From Vespula vulgaris (lineage: Eukaryota; Arthropoda; Insecta; Hymenoptera; Vespidae): a DNA stretch of 64,000 nt. Below, piece by piece: positions 38,149-50,871 of this stretch. The stretch lies in contig NC_066590.1 of the NCBI RefSeq assembly GCF_905475345.1, positions 2,158,501 through 2,222,500 of the forward strand, read 5' to 3'. Numbering within the stretch: the stretch's first letter is position 1; every line of letters starts with the position of its first letter. Made by a program: the position numbers and the translations under genes. The notes under the pieces were generated by a model. It searched no databases. It had not been told where the DNA came from and saw only the letters and a list, made by a program, of their open reading frames with translations.

Positions 38149-40082
38149 TTAATGTTTAAAATTGCATTTAACTGCAATGTTTGGACAACCATCAGGATGA
38201 TTTTCATGAAACCAACAAGGTTTTACTTTTACTGGATGTGTAGCATTAGTTTTTCGTTTTTTTTTAACATTAATAGGTGTAATTCCAGGTATTCTAAACT
38301 GTACTCTTCCTTGAATTACAGAAAATATGTGACCATTATTTTTTAGTAATGTTTGAATACCTCCACATTCATTTCTTAACTGTTTCAACATTTCTGAGGG
38401 TATTAATTTTACAATATCTTTTAAATCAATTTGACCACCTGCATTCCAAATTTTATTAGATTTTTCTTGCAGATTTATTGGGTGATATGTACACAATAAT
38501 TGCGACGAAACTATTTTAATGATATCAGATATTAAAGTTTTGTTTAATTGAGTGCAATTTCGTACTTGTTCTATAGGATTTCTTGGTTTAAAATTATCAG
38601 ACCATGAATTAGATAAGTGTTCATTATTATCTGTTTCAATTACACCTTCTAATGATGATGACTTTATATTTATTAATTCTTGAATACGTTTATCCTGCGA
38701 AAGAGTATCTTCCTTTGAATAATTTCTCTTGCAACCAATTAAACAAATTCTTTTTGTTGATGGTATTCTTAATTTATCGATTTGGGTATCAAAGCCACAT
38801 ATCTCGGATATATTTTTGACATATGAAATATATTCGGAATATTGGCTTTTGGATGCACTTTGTCTTTGATATTTTTTACCATCAAATTCATAAGCACAAC
38901 ATGGTAATAAAAAAAAACGACAATTATACGAACTGCGTGCAGCAATAACTGGAATCCATGGTGTAAGTTCATCAGAATGATTTCCAATGAGCCAATCTAT
39001 TTCAGGAAATAATGAGGAAGCTGATGGAACAATTGTTTGAACCTATAGATATTAATAAAATTATATAGTAGATAGGTAATGACCCTTAGTATAATTAAGA
39101 ATTATATACGTACTTCCAAACGAGTAGTTTTTGGAAAATGATCCCAGATTTTTCTTTTTCGCAAATCTATTCCTAATCCTGGATATCCCTCGCTTGATAA
39201 AATATGCACAAGTAAACCATTACCACAACCAAGATCCAAAAATGATTGGAATTTTTTGGTGCCATTTTCATTTCTTTCATTTTCCCATAATAAAATTAAA
39301 TAAGTTGCAATAGAAATATCTTCATAAACAAATTTTGACGGATCAGTATTTTCAGGCCATGTTTTGACCATAGTAGTACCATATTTTATTTTCAGTTCAT
39401 TATATAGTTTTGCATATTTCTCATGCGACACAAGAGATAAAGAATTGATAATAAAACTGTTTTTAACAGGTTCATTTTTTATCCACATTATTAAACGGGG
39501 AAATAATTTTTCTTTGAGCCAAATAATACTTTTATGAGAATTTATATCATCTATTTTCTGTATACACATAGAAATGATCCCTTCTTTTTCATAATGTATT
39601 TTGTAAATTATATGCGTACCTAATGAAAGTTTATCTTTATTATTTAGAACGTTTAAATCTTTACAACTACTTTTTTGAAGGCACAAAATATAATTCTCTT
39701 TTCTATCAATAAATGTAAATTCTAACGTTGAACAAAATAATTGCGAATTACGAGGCAATAACTCATTCACATACAAAAATATATTATCACTGCAGTTTTC
39801 AAGATTTACGGAATCAATTATATTACAATATTCATTTATTTTTAATATGTTGATCAAGATATTAATATCTTTACAAACATCATTCTTTATAGACAAAGAT
39901 TGTATTTCTTTGACATAGGAATATACTTCTTCGTTACGTTTCAATTGCGCTATAAGTATTCTTTGGCATGCTAAAATTCTACGATTAATAGTATGCGGAT
40001 TATTTAATAAGATATCTATGGCTTTCCAAAATTGTGAAACGGCTCTGCCACTATCTTCAGATATTATTGATTCAAAATTCAT
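38149..40082 (-). CDS. Trmt44: TRMT44-like tRNA (uracil-2'-O)-methyltransferase (2 coding exons)
   Basis: Members (yeast Trm44) use S-adenosylmethionine to make 2'-O-methyluridine at position 44 of serine tRNAs in the cytoplasm. Exons 40082-39114 and 39042-38149 join in phase to about 620 residues. The SAM-binding motif LDLGCGNG is at residues 282-289, followed by an acidic ribose-contact region (GLGIDLRKRKIWD). After the splice come the family block NHSDELTPWIPVIAARSS and the LLPCCAYEFDGKK stretch. The C-terminus holds a CCCH zinc finger (C599, C609, C616, H620) that ends the protein. The N-terminal 200 residues are divergent. The start is the first ATG, just after an A/T-rich leader. Downstream it converges with the zinc-finger gene; upstream lies the LYRM9-like gene on the same strand. 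Confidence 0.92.
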
Positions 40083-40247
40083 TTTAAAAAGTATCTTATT
40101 TTTTTTTTTTTTTTACTTATACACTTTTTATTTTCCTATTTCTTTGTTGTACTGTGGGTATCAAAAAAAAAAAAAAAAAGAAAAAAAAAAAGAAAAGAAA
40201 AATAATATAGTAAATTACATTGATATATATATATTTGCTTGTTTGTA
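40083..40247. other. Short spacer between the LYRM9-like and TRMT44-like genes
   Basis: About 165 bases between the LYRM9-like stop and the TRMT44-like ATG, both on the minus strand. It contains poly-T at 40098-40113 and an A-rich run at 40166-40205. It must hold both the upstream gene's poly(A) region and the downstream promoter, so the pair may be transcribed together. Confidence 0.5.
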
Positions 40248-40685
40248 TTAAGATCTGTGCATTAAAAATACCTTTTGTAAAATCCATTTAGCATCAGAGA
40301 AGGCTTTTTCCATAATCATTTTAACACGTTCTGGATCAGGCTCAATAGTGTGTTGTTTAAAGCTCTGTAGAATGATGTAAATTTGAATTAACATAAAATA
40401 TATTTTACTAATGAATAACGCGCTAACCAAACTGTGGTAAAGTCATGTGTAAAAGATGTAAGGTTATGTTGTTACGAACACGCGACAAACTACTCGGCAT
40501 TATTATTATTAACTTTTTTTGTTGTGTTTAGGACTTTATCGTTACACGCACGAACTTACTTGTTTGATAGAATGTTTATAAAATTCGTCTGCACCTTTTG
40601 GAAGTTTATTACATTCCCGTAACAAAAACTTGTATAATTGTTTCGGAGAATGAATACCTGCATTTTTTAACACCGTACTAGCCAT
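40248..40685 (-). CDS. Lyrm9: LYR-motif protein, LYRM9-like (2 coding exons)
   Basis: LYR proteins are small helical mitochondrial matrix factors that work with acyl carrier protein in assembly of respiratory complexes and Fe-S proteins; the specific role of LYRM9 is little known. Exons 40685-40560 and 40364-40248 give about 80 residues, against 78 for human LYRM9. The motif appears as LYKFLLRECNKLP near residues 17-29 (an L-Y-K variant of L-Y-R, as leucine-tyrosine-basic), followed by EFYKHSIKQSF and the NPER-like DPERVKMIMEKAFSDAKWIL helix, all typical of the LYRM9 branch. The final codons (VFLMHRS) read through a possible AAG/GTATTT donor to the stop, so the extreme C-terminus is less sure. 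It faces the FLAD1-like gene head to head. Confidence 0.87.
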
Positions 40686-41151
40686 TATTGTTGCCAATTT
40701 CAAGGAAATTTCGTACAATATAAAATGTCTACTTTGTTTCACTGTATTACGATTACTCGTGTTGTAGCTTTGGTTGAATCTACAATCGAGATTGATTATC
40801 GAAATCAATGCTTTCGATTATCGAAATAAGTATAGACAAAATTATTCTGCGCAGGAAACATTCTTCGATGAAATGCTTTTATTTATTTTTAAGTCTCTCG
40901 CGATTTATTCTTTGTACAGATCAATCTAACTGTGATATATATAAGTGTCGATTATTTTATCTATCAGAGAAGAATTCTAAACAAGAAAGAAATAAAATAA
41001 TATATTATGTGCTATTTGATACGTTACCTCGTATAGGCTATGCAATCTGTCAAATCGTTTGCTTTATTAAAATATAAATGAGATTTTATAATTATATGTA
41101 TATAGATATACAGTGATCATTTCTATAGAAGAAAATAATTTGAAGTGTATA
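40686..41151. promoter_or_regulatory. Divergent promoter between the LYRM9-like and FLAD1-like genes
   Basis: 466 bases between opposite start codons, AT-rich, with TCGATTATCGA and similar repeats at about 40791-40825. Sharing of the promoter is inferred from the spacing. An open frame at 40808-41077 has no recognisable features. Confidence 0.5.
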
Positions 41152-43174
41152 ATGTTTCATATACGTCAGCACACTCTCCGGAATTCTACTAAATCCTACC
41201 AATACTTATTACGAAGTTGGATACATGATAATATTGAACATCCTTCAGCTGGTCTTATTAGTGAGTTTTATTAAAATTTATTTTATCTTTTTAAGACAAT
41301 AACATTCAGTATTTATTACTTTTAGTCATTGGAAATGAAATACTGAAGGCACGTGTAAAGGATACAAATTCTCATTATGCTTGTGATTTATTATACAAAT
41401 GTGGTGTTAAAGTACAAAAAGTTAGTATATTTTTTGATTTTTTTTTTATGAATAGAGTAAATTTTAAATAATTATATAATCCAACATCATTTTTAAAAAT
41501 TTAATATTTAATGTTATATTTGTATATATTTTTGAAGATATCAGTTATAAGCGACGATGTAGAGGAAATAAAAAAAGAAATAAAAAAGTTCTCTAAAAAC
41601 TATACTCATGTTATTACATCAGGTGGTATAGGACCAACACACGATGATGTTACATACGAAGGTAAATGATCGAGAGAGAAGAAAGTATATTTCCAAGTAA
41701 CAAATAATGAATAAAATGTTAGGGATTTTTTAGGTCTCGCAAAAGCTTTCGATGATTCGTTGCATTATCATTCAAGACTTGTAGAGATTATAAAAGATAA
41801 ATTTGATGTAAAAAATCCAACATCACCTAATTATAAAATGGCTTATGTATGTATATTCACTATATTACTTATATTTGCACAAATTTTAATCTGTAATTGT
41901 TACGATGAAAAACTTTTCTTATGTACATGATTGTTTCTTAGATACCAACAAAAGCTTCTTTAATATTTGGAAAAGAAGACAATCTAAGATATCCGTGTAT
42001 AACATTAGAGAACGTATATATATTTCCTGGGTCGCCAATATTCTTTGAAAAATCTTTTGGAATTTTATGCAAGGTAACGTTTGTAAAAACTCTTTTCAAA
42101 TATTTTCAACAATATTTATTAGAAATTAACATAATGCATTTCTTCAGCAATTATTTTTAACAAATAAGTCTTTTGCAAAGGATGAAATATATTTAAACGC
42201 AAAAGAGGAATTATTTGCAAATACCTTAACAATCCTTTCAAACAAATTTCCAAATGTTTCATTTGGTTCCTATCCTGTAAACAACAATAGGTAAAGAAAA
42301 CTTTTTCTAACTAATTTAATTTTTTTTTATCAAATAAATTTTCATTATAAATTATTCCTAGCTACTACAAAGCATTCATTACCATAGAAAGTGACAACAT
42401 TGAAGAAACGGAAAAAGCAAAACAACAACTTTGCAGTCTTATAGGATCAGATTTGTTGGTGCAAAACGATAATAATCCACATATTGATAGTCTTACAAAA
42501 TATAAAAACTTTCTTCAGAAATGTGAAGAATCTTATGTATATGAAGAGACTTTGGAATGTTTGATGTAAAACATCTTTATATTGATTTTTATAATACGAT
42601 TATAATAATTTTTTATTCGACAGTATCTCATTTGACTATTTTAGGAAATTTTATCATCATCAACCTGAGAAAATAGTAATTTACTTTGATGGTAGCACAG
42701 AATCACAGATAGTCATATATTTTGCTTATTTGGCTAACACAATATTAGATGTAGACAATAAATTACAAATTATTTGTGCAAAATTGTCTCCACAAAATGA
42801 CAAACAATTAATCGAAGATATCGTAAAAAGGTACAACATAATTTTTTGCTTCCTTTCTTTCTTTCTTTTTCATCTTTTTTGATCTATTAATATTTAACAA
42901 TTACACTGAGATTTATCTCGTTTTCAGATATAATCTAAATATCTACATGTTAGAAAGCGATCTTTCCAATGATATAAAGAAATTAAATACAGTAAAACCG
43001 CAATTAGAAATCTTATTAGTCGGAACGGAAGAAAAGAAATTGCGTGAAACATTGGGATATCATTCGAAAAATGACGAAGCTATTGGGCAATTAAAAATAA
43101 ACAATCCTCTACATAGATGGACGCAGGAAGATATACGGGTTTTCGCTAGATTTCTATTATTGCCCTTTACATGA
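41152..43174 (+). CDS. FLAD1-like protein with MoCF domain and degenerate FAD-synthase half (9 coding exons)
   Basis: Related to eukaryotic FAD synthase (FLAD1), whose N-terminal MoCF/CinA-like domain can hydrolyse FAD and whose C-terminal PAPS-reductase-like domain adenylates FMN. Exons 41152-41260, 41326-41420, 41538-41661, 41734-41846, 41942-42073, 42148-42290, 42362-42565, 42645-42830 and 42928-43174 give about 450 residues. The MoCF part is clear: IGNEILKARVKDTNS, then SGGIGPTHDD at residues 96-105, and the FPGSP motif. The C-terminal half keeps only its outline: where FLAD1 has a glycine-rich NGGKD-type loop, this has FDGSTES (321-327), and the protein stops soon after NPLHRWTQEDI, where catalytic enzymes continue for tens of residues. 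The N-terminus (MFHIRQHTLRNSTKSYQ) is basic and could target mitochondria. Confidence 0.82.
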
Positions 43175-43315
43175 TTTCACGAACTCTTCAAGATGAAACG
43201 CATGTTTCACTGAATCCCCTTACAGACATTTTCGCAGCCTTGATACATATTGATAGGCACAGAGGATGAAAATATTTTGTTTCAGTGAAAGTCCTGATAA
43301 CGGCACAGGTACGGT

Positions 43316-43321
43316 AATAAA
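43316..43321 (+). terminator. Candidate poly(A) signal of the FLAD1-like gene
   Basis: AATAAA about 140 bases after the stop codon, on the same strand. Confidence 0.45.
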
Positions 43322-44480
43322 TAATAACGATATCTTGTAACGATTACGTCTTTTTTTTTTTTTTTTATTATTTTTTACTCTCGATTATTCTATCGAGGAA
43401 TTAGCTACGTTAGAGAAGAGTACGAGTTTACGACGTTAATAGATATTTTGATATAATCTGCTTCGCATTCCCGAGAGGAGGGAGGAGCAGTCATCTCATC
43501 GTTGCGAATCACGCGCGACCTCGATTTGAAAAATCCCAAAATGCTTCCGGCAGGTTGACGGAAGTCGTTTAATATTCGTAAGGGCATGCACAGCAAGAAA
43601 CACAAAAGCTTCCTACCATTGTCTACGTGCGCTTTCAATATGTCTGCTCAGCCATCCGAGCAGCGGAACTCGAATGTACATTGAAGAGGTATGAGGTTCG
43701 GGGGTGGGTATGGGTGCTGGTGAGGGTAAGAGCGAGGGTGTGGGAGATGAAGAGAAAGAGAAAGAGAAAGAGAAGGATGAGGAGTAGGAGGAGGAGAAAG
43801 AGGAGGTGGAGGAGGGGGGTCGCGAGATTCCAGGGACTGAAGTTAGGAGAGAGGGAAGTCTGAGTATAAGCTCGTATTACACATTTTTCAAGTGAGGGAA
43901 AAGGCTGGTAGGGAGGGGAGAGGAGGAGGAATCTCTCCGTTTCCACCTCCTTCCACCCTTTCGAAATTTCATTTCCAGTTAAAGTATTTCTAGCTTTTTT
44001 CCTTTGAAACTTTAAAATGAGACCGGGGAGGAGAGCCCCGCTCTGTCCTCCCAACCACCCTTCCCTTCCCCTTTTTTCTCTCTACGTCTTCACCGAGTCG
44101 CTCTAGTCGCGATATTCCGCGGAAGAGAGGTACTATTTTTCATATCCTTACTTCTTCGTTTTTCTTACATACATACATAGATCGTTCCTTGCGGGAAATC
44201 ATTTTGAGACTTCAAACGCGCCTCGTTCGCGCTCTCATTGTTAAAACAAACACGGACATTTTTCGATTAACGTTTTATATACTTTTTAATTTTAAGAGAA
44301 TTCACGGATTGCATTTGTTAACTCTGCGAAATATAATCAACGTCGTAATTTTCTTTTTCACTATTTCTTTCTTTTTCTCTTTTCTTTTCCTCTCCAATGA
44401 AAATCTAACATTCAAAAAAATCGTCATATCGCTCGAGTACAAATAGGTCGAATCAAATATGTCTATTAACGCTGCTCTGA

Positions 44481-44484
<4 letters not shown>

Positions 44485-44534
<50 letters not shown>
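44485..44534. repeat. (AT)n microsatellite
   Basis: Pure run of about 25 AT units. Confidence 0.95.
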
Positions 44535-44537
<3 letters not shown>

Positions 44538-46236
44538 TATCTGTTATCATTGTAAACACTTTGAATTTCAACCTTCCTCGTATGTTTGCTATGTCATATC
44601 TGTGCCAACGTCAAAATTATTTTCAGCTGTAATACGACATATGTACCTATGTATATACGTATGCTTATTATAGAGACTCGATTAATAATAGAAAGCACAA
44701 ATGAAGAACGAAACGTGATTCAGTTATATTTAAAAAAGTATTTTTTAATACGTCCCTTGGTATCCCTTTATTGCAATATATTTCTATATTACAGAAATCG
44801 ACAGGAGAAAGAGGAAATATTTCCCGACTTCCCCTCCGTGGTACTCCCTCCCCCTTTGCATCTCTCTGTCCTATCCCTCCCTCTTTCCCATCTGCCTCCG
44901 TCCCTCACCAATGGGGCTTTTTCGAGCAAAGGAACTTTATAAAAATACCGCGTTCATCGTCATTTCAATTTCGGTTAAAAATATTGAAGTACACCGGTGG
45001 TATTTTTCAAACAAACACGAACTCGCACGGGTCTGGCTGCTGGCACAGACTAAACCGGGGGGAAAGTGTATATAATGCAAGCGCGGCGCAAAACGGAAAT
45101 GGATAAAATACTATTTCAGCTTTTCTATAGCAATGCCAGTTTAATATCTGTAGAAATTGTATTGGTTCTTTTATACGGGGCGGGGTGTGGGGCGGTGGAA
45201 AAAATAAAAAAAAAAAAAAAAGAAAAATAGAAGGAAAAAGAATCAGTATGGAATTCAACGTGGAATAACGTAATACTGAAGTTACCGTAACATTTTTATG
45301 TGTATATATATATATATATATAAAGTACATATATTCATACGTACATACATACGTAGATATGTAGGTATATACGCTAAGAGAGAGAGAGAGAGAGAAATAC
45401 GAATCCTTTACGAGTTTACCGACGATGTTCTACGAAGTTTTCCAATTAATTAACGAGTTGGTAGTACTCCCTTGTTAATAGATAGAATCCCCGCTGTGCC
45501 TTCTCTTCGAAGGAATTACATCATCTTGCGTTACGTGAATCGTCTTGAATTTGATTTAGATTCGAGATTGAAGATTTAATTGTACTTACGTACTTACGTA
45601 CTTACGTACATATGTAACAATTTATCTATATATATATATATATGTACGTATGTATTCATTTTTGTATATATGTACACGTATATGTACGTATGCATGCAGA
45701 GAAGAAATTAACGAGAATAACGACGCAAAATAAGGTACGCCGAAAGGTACGATCTTCTTAAACGATCGCTGAACGTTCGCTCACATGCGACCATTTTGAG
45801 GCGGTTGTAGCAGACGAAGTAGACAGGGGAGTCTCGTATTTCAACGGAGTATTTCATTTGAGTTTGGAATTGATTGCTCGGCGGGTTGAAGAAAGTCGGT
45901 GGGTTGGGGTGCAGCAAGCGAGAGAGAGAGAGAGAGAAAGAGAGAGAATATAGAAGAGGGTGCGCGGGTTGGCTCGTTGGAAGGGAGCCTCCAAGCTGAA
46001 GAGGAGGATACGAGGGGGAAGTGGCACAGGGTCAGAAGGAGAGGGAGAGTGAATATATATTCGGTGAGAACAGAACGGCCGAACGACGAGAGACGGAATG
46101 GAACGAAACGAACGTATATTTCCAGAACAAATATTTACGCGAAAGAGGTATAAAAAGAGCGAAAATGTGTTTTCTGTTTGATTTGCGACTGTATTTTTCT
46201 TTCCGGCCCGACTGCCTCACCTCACCTCATCTCGTC

Positions 46237-46305
46237 TCTTCTTTCTCTCTCTCTCTCTTTCTCTTTCTCTTTCTCTTTCTCTTTCTCCTCTTCTCCCCCT
46301 TCTTT
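46237..46305. repeat. (CT)n/(CTTTCT)n tract
   Basis: CT units passing into TTTCTC hexamers; related runs at about 46530-46562 and 46605-46642. Confidence 0.85.
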
Positions 46306-46530
46306 TTCTCTCTTCATTCTCGTTTTCTCTCTGTTTCTAACTTCCTCTCTTTCTCTCTCTCTTCATACTTCCTCCTCTTCATGTGCTCCATCCCACACAC
46401 GATTTCCCTGTTTCCCTTATTTGCTTTTATTCGAAGGCATGCGCTCGTGGCTGCAAACTTCGCTAATTACCTATCCCATTACTACCACCTAGAAATTTCG
46501 AAAATCAATGAATATAAGCTGCGAATAATT

Positions 46531-46561
<31 letters not shown>

Positions 46562-46902
46562 TATTCTGTCATCTTTCTTCCCCCTTCCTTTTCATCATAT
46601 TTTCGCCTCTCTCTCTTTCTCTTTCTCTCTCTCTCTCTCTCTGCTCTATGAATGGCAATCGAAACTTTTCGAGACTTGTTCTATTTTCCATGCGACCAAC
46701 TCACCCCCATTCCGAGGCGTACTTTTTAATCACGGAAAGCTTTATTCTTACTTTTCGCCGTCATCGTTAGCTCATTTTGTGGCCGATCGAACGAGCCCGA
46801 GATGTTATCAAGATATCTCGCCGCAGTATGTGTTGTCATCGTCGGAGCGTGTATTATTACTCGCAACATAAAGTCGAGCAAATATTGAAATTGTTAACTC
46901 TC

Positions 46903-47052
46903 GTCGTCGTCGAGGTGAAGGTGGAGGTGGAGGTGGAGAAGGAGGAGGAGGTGGAGGAGGAAAAGGAGGAAGGGAAAGAGAAGGAGGGGAGAGAAGAAAG
47001 AGAGGGAAGAAGTGGAGGAGGAGGAGGGGGAGGGGGAGGTGGAGGTGGTGGT
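46903..47052 (+). repeat. GGA/GGT-rich low-complexity tract
   Basis: Imperfect GAGGTG and GGA repeats on the plus strand, almost pure purine plus T. In some frames this reads as glycine or glutamate runs, on the other strand as polyproline. The G-runs could form quadruplex structures. Confidence 0.8.
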
Positions 47053-47150
47053 TTCGTCACGAGTGAAGTTGCCGCGGTATAATCATCACATAAATAACGA
47101 AGTATAAAGTTTCCTCTAATAACAAAAGTAACTGGGAAGCGAGGTAGAGT

Positions 47151-47151
47151 A

Positions 47152-47217
<66 letters not shown>
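47151..47217. repeat. (GA)n microsatellite
   Basis: More than 30 GA units, with one interruption. Confidence 0.95.
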
Positions 47218-47219
<2 letters not shown>

Positions 47220-49246
47220 AAGGCAGATTCGTGGAAGGGGATCCGACGGAGTGAATCGTAAGTGAGCTATGAATTATGCATTTGGCCATCGGGGGTGCTC
47301 ATCCAACTCTTCGACAACCGGCTAGGAATTCCTCCGTAGAATTTAAAATTCGAGAAGACATAAGAAACGTCGTTTACGTGGACCGTTAAAAGTGACCGAT
47401 GAGCGGCCACCAATGAAAAGTACCTTCTGTTTCCTTTTACAACTTCCTTTTTACATTTCTTTTTTACATTTTTCTTCTCCTACTACTACGTGATCGATAA
47501 CAGTATCCAGAACTTATTACTAGTCCTTCATAATATTCCAAAAGAAACAATAATACGAATCTGTGGATTTCGAATAAAAGAAAGTATCTTATCGTAGCGT
47601 AAGTAGAACTTGAATTTTATCAGGAAAATCGTTAAGGAAGTAGACCGATCAAAAGATATTCTATACTATATTCGCAGCTTCTTTCAAGTGTTCTTTTCTT
47701 TATTCTTTTTCTCTTTTTTTTTTTTTTTTAATCATTTTTTTTTTAAGTTGAGATCGAGGAATAATTAATAAAAAAAAAAAATTATGCCGAGAGAGAAGAT
47801 TTGCATAGTTTCGAGGACGCCAATTAACACTAGATTTACTTATCAATCAGTAAGAATGACCGACTACAATCTTTTTTATAGCAATTTCTATTTTTACATT
47901 TTGTCGTATGTTTTCTCAAGGCGTGGCGACTTTTTTCTATCACGGATAGATATAAACTTCAATCAATCATCAAGTTTATAAACTTCTTTTTTTTCTCTTC
48001 TTTTAGTTTTTTCTTTTTCTGAGATATATGTTTGATGTATCAAAATAATAATTATTGTCGATCGTTCTATTATTAAATCGACAAAGACAATATGGCTTCG
48101 ATGATAATTATATATAATTAATATATAATAATAATTTAACAATAATAATTAAAATGTAATAATAATAATAATAATAATTTATGATCGATTTCCATGATAA
48201 AAATTTTATACAAATAATTTTCAAAGAATATCGTTATCATTCCGAGACATACTCGGATACACATACAATATACGTACAAGAATTTCGCGAGAAAACAGTT
48301 TATCTTTTACTAAGGCCACTTTTGTTTTACGATTATTCTCTCCATCTCTAGTTTCTCGTTCATCTCTATTCGCTCGTGATTCACCACGAAGGGAAAAGCA
48401 TTTTCCCCGCTTGAGAAACTGTCGCACATATCCCGTAAACCGGATATAGAAGCTTCGAAAATATCTCGCGAAATTACCGGTTTGCTACGAAGCAAAACGC
48501 TTCTCTAATCTCCTACTTGGGTCTGTTAAGGAAAGTAAGGAGAGAAGCTAACTCCCAGGAGATTATCGTTTTACGATCTCATTTGCAAATTGCCGAATGA
48601 CGGATAATGACGGATAATGTTTGAACGGTTTACCATCTCTCTCTCTCTCTCTCTCCCTCTCTCTCTCTCTATCTCTATCTATTTATCTCGTTTCAAAAGA
48701 TAGTCGTGTTAACGCTCTTCGCGAGAATTCATTGGATTCATTCGAGAAGAAACGAGATGTAAGAAATATTTCTTCAGCTTCTTTTTCTTTTTCTTCTTCC
48801 TCCTCCTCCTCTTCCTTTCTTATCTATCCTTCTATAAAAGCAAATTATTAAGAAAGGAATGCAATTCCCGATATTCTCGCAATTTCACGATAAAAAAAGA
48901 TCCATAAAAATCTTTCTTATTATTTATTACTTTATTTTTAAGAAGATATCTATTAAATTCGAGATGAAAAATCTTCCGAGGTCTTAATAAAGTTCCGATA
49001 ATATTCGCGTTGATTATGTATAAGTTTAAGTATAATATATAACGGTTCGATTAACTGGAAAGATAATGATCAGGTAGGTAGTCGCCTACGACATAATATC
49101 CAAAATATGAGAAACCGAATCTTCGAAAATGGTCTCGGATTACGGCACGAGGCCGTCAGGTGGCAAGCAGAAACTTTTCTCTCCTTCTTCCATCACATTT
49201 ATCTGTCCCCTTTGTGAGCCTACCTTGCGTTCTACCTTTCTCCTTC

Positions 49247-49381
49247 GTCCACCCTCCTCCTCCTCCTCCTCCTTCTCCTCCTCCTCCTTCTCCTCCTCCT
49301 CCTCCTCCTCATTCTCGTCCTCCTTCTCTTCTTCCTCCTCCACCATCACCCTCTATCCACCATCACCACCATCACCACCAA
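49247..49381. repeat. (CCT)n then (CACCAT)n tract
   Basis: TCC/CTC triplets over about 90 bases followed by CACCAT units; the complementary frame is glutamate-rich. No coding role is supported. Confidence 0.9.
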
Positions 49382-49467
49382 CCTTGTTCCTTCTTCCCTT
49401 GGTTTCGCTGTTCTTTTCTCGGGAAGACGTTGTTAACGGCCGATGGAGGCCACCTGTTAGTCAATGT

Positions 49468-49578
49468 TCTCTCTTTCTCTCTTTCTCTCTCTGTCTCTGT
49501 CTCTGTCTTTGTCTCTTTTTCTTTCTCTTTCTCTTTCTCTTTCTCTTTCTCTTTCTCTTTCTCTTTCTCTTTCTCCTT
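49468..49578. repeat. (CT)n/(TTTCTC)n tract
   Basis: Starts with CT and GTCTCT units and becomes a regular TTTCTC hexamer array of about ten copies. Confidence 0.9.
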
Positions 49579-49946
49579 CGCAGAATGTTCTCTTCGAAAG
49601 GGTGCCCGTTCGAAAGACGAACCGGGTATCGGATTAACGTTGAACTTACGATTTTCTTTCATATTTGAAAACATTCGATATCTCTTTTGGTAAATCTTCG
49701 ATACTCCTTCACACTATATATTTATATATCTATATAACAAATGTACATCGATATAAAAAATAAAATCATATATCATCATGTCGATCATCTTTCCTATCAG
49801 ATTATATTTCTTTTTCTTTTATTTCATATTAATTTTTATTATTATTATATTTAATCGTTTTATGTATATATTGTAATGACTTAATTGCCATATTATTATT
49901 ATTATATTTAATCGTCTTATGTATACGTTATAATGACTCTATTATC

Positions 49947-49999
<53 letters not shown>
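49947..49999. repeat. (TTA)n microsatellite
   Basis: About 17 ATT/TTA triplets. A shorter run is at about 49890-49908. Confidence 0.95.
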
Positions 50000-50118
50000 G
50001 TATTTAATTGTTTTATATATACATAAATATGGTATCTGATAGATGTTCGTCTAGTTTCGTAAAGACAAAAGAAACAATTCTTTACACTTTTTTTCTCAGC
50101 AGATATTCGATACAATAT

Positions 50119-50213
50119 TGTCGTCGTCATCGCCATCATCATCATCATAATCATCATTATCATCATCATCATCGTCGTCGTCGTCATCGTCGTTGTCGTT
50201 GTCGTCGTCGTTG
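50119..50213. repeat. (CAT)n/(CGT)n triplet tract
   Basis: TCG, TCA and TCGT triplets in a mixed array. The related (GAC)n array 250 bases downstream reads in the opposite sense. Confidence 0.85.
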
Positions 50214-50334
50214 GAGGGCTCCAAGGCAATGCTCCTCTTCGAAAACCCTTTCGCGATCGATTCACGTTTGCGACAGTCACAATGAGAGTGAGCTCGTAAA
50301 TCAGACTACAATTGTCTCTAAAGAAAGAAAGAGA

Positions 50335-50374
<40 letters not shown>
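50335..50374. repeat. (GA)n microsatellite
   Basis: About 18 GA units between the two triplet arrays. Confidence 0.95.
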
Positions 50375-50376
<2 letters not shown>

Positions 50377-50454
50377 GTTTTATCGGCATTTACAAGTGTA
50401 ATATCGTCTTATAAATCATGCAAAAAGCGACGATCGTAAATTCCATTCTCGTAC

Positions 50455-50507
50455 GAAGACGACGACGAGGACAACGACGACGAAGAAGACGACGAAGACG
50501 ACGACGA

Positions 50508-50547
<40 letters not shown>
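50455..50547. repeat. (GAC)n/(GAGGAC)n array
   Basis: GAC triplets passing into GAGGAC hexamers. It is CpG-containing and GC-rich in an AT-rich setting; on the minus strand it reads as Arg/Pro or Ser/Arg codons, which explains the basic open frame there. Confidence 0.9.
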
Positions 50548-50831
50548 AGAAACTGGCAGGGTCTCGAGATAGTAGTCTCGTAAAAGATGGCCTGCCGATT
50601 GAACGACCGATCACCTTACTCTCGATCTCCGACGTAACGTCGATTATTCTACGAAGATTCGAATGATCTAAGAAGAGTAACGAGTGATTCATATATTCTT
50701 AATGTTAGAAGGATAGATAAAGATAGAGAGAGAGAGAAAGAGAGAATAATGAATGATATCGTTGGCGATGAATTAATTGAAGTAATAATATATCTACATT
50801 CGAAATGAATATTAAATTATGAATATAAATG

Positions 50832-50871
<40 letters not shown>

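Larger units (their letters stand above)
43400..47150. other. Gene desert, part 1: repeats and GC-richer islands
   Basis: No recognisable exon. GC-richer islands lie at about 43460-43680 and 44020-44130. Purine or pyrimidine runs lie at about 43740-43860 and 46237-46640, and (AT)n at 44485-44534 and 45303-45322. A GGAGGT-rich stretch is at about 46900-47050. Long open frames here (for example 46021-46770) are microsatellite translations rich in Ser/Leu/Phe or Arg/Glu. Confidence 0.6.

Noticed and set aside
46021..46770. 250-codon open frame in the gene desert
   Set aside because: Most of it is (CT)n read as Ser/Leu/Phe; the unique parts show no motif.
49129..49693. Long overlapping open frames rich in Ser, Phe, Pro or Glu
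   Set aside because: They are translations of (CCT)n and (TTTCTC)n arrays, open on several frames and both strands at once, with no splice or motif support.
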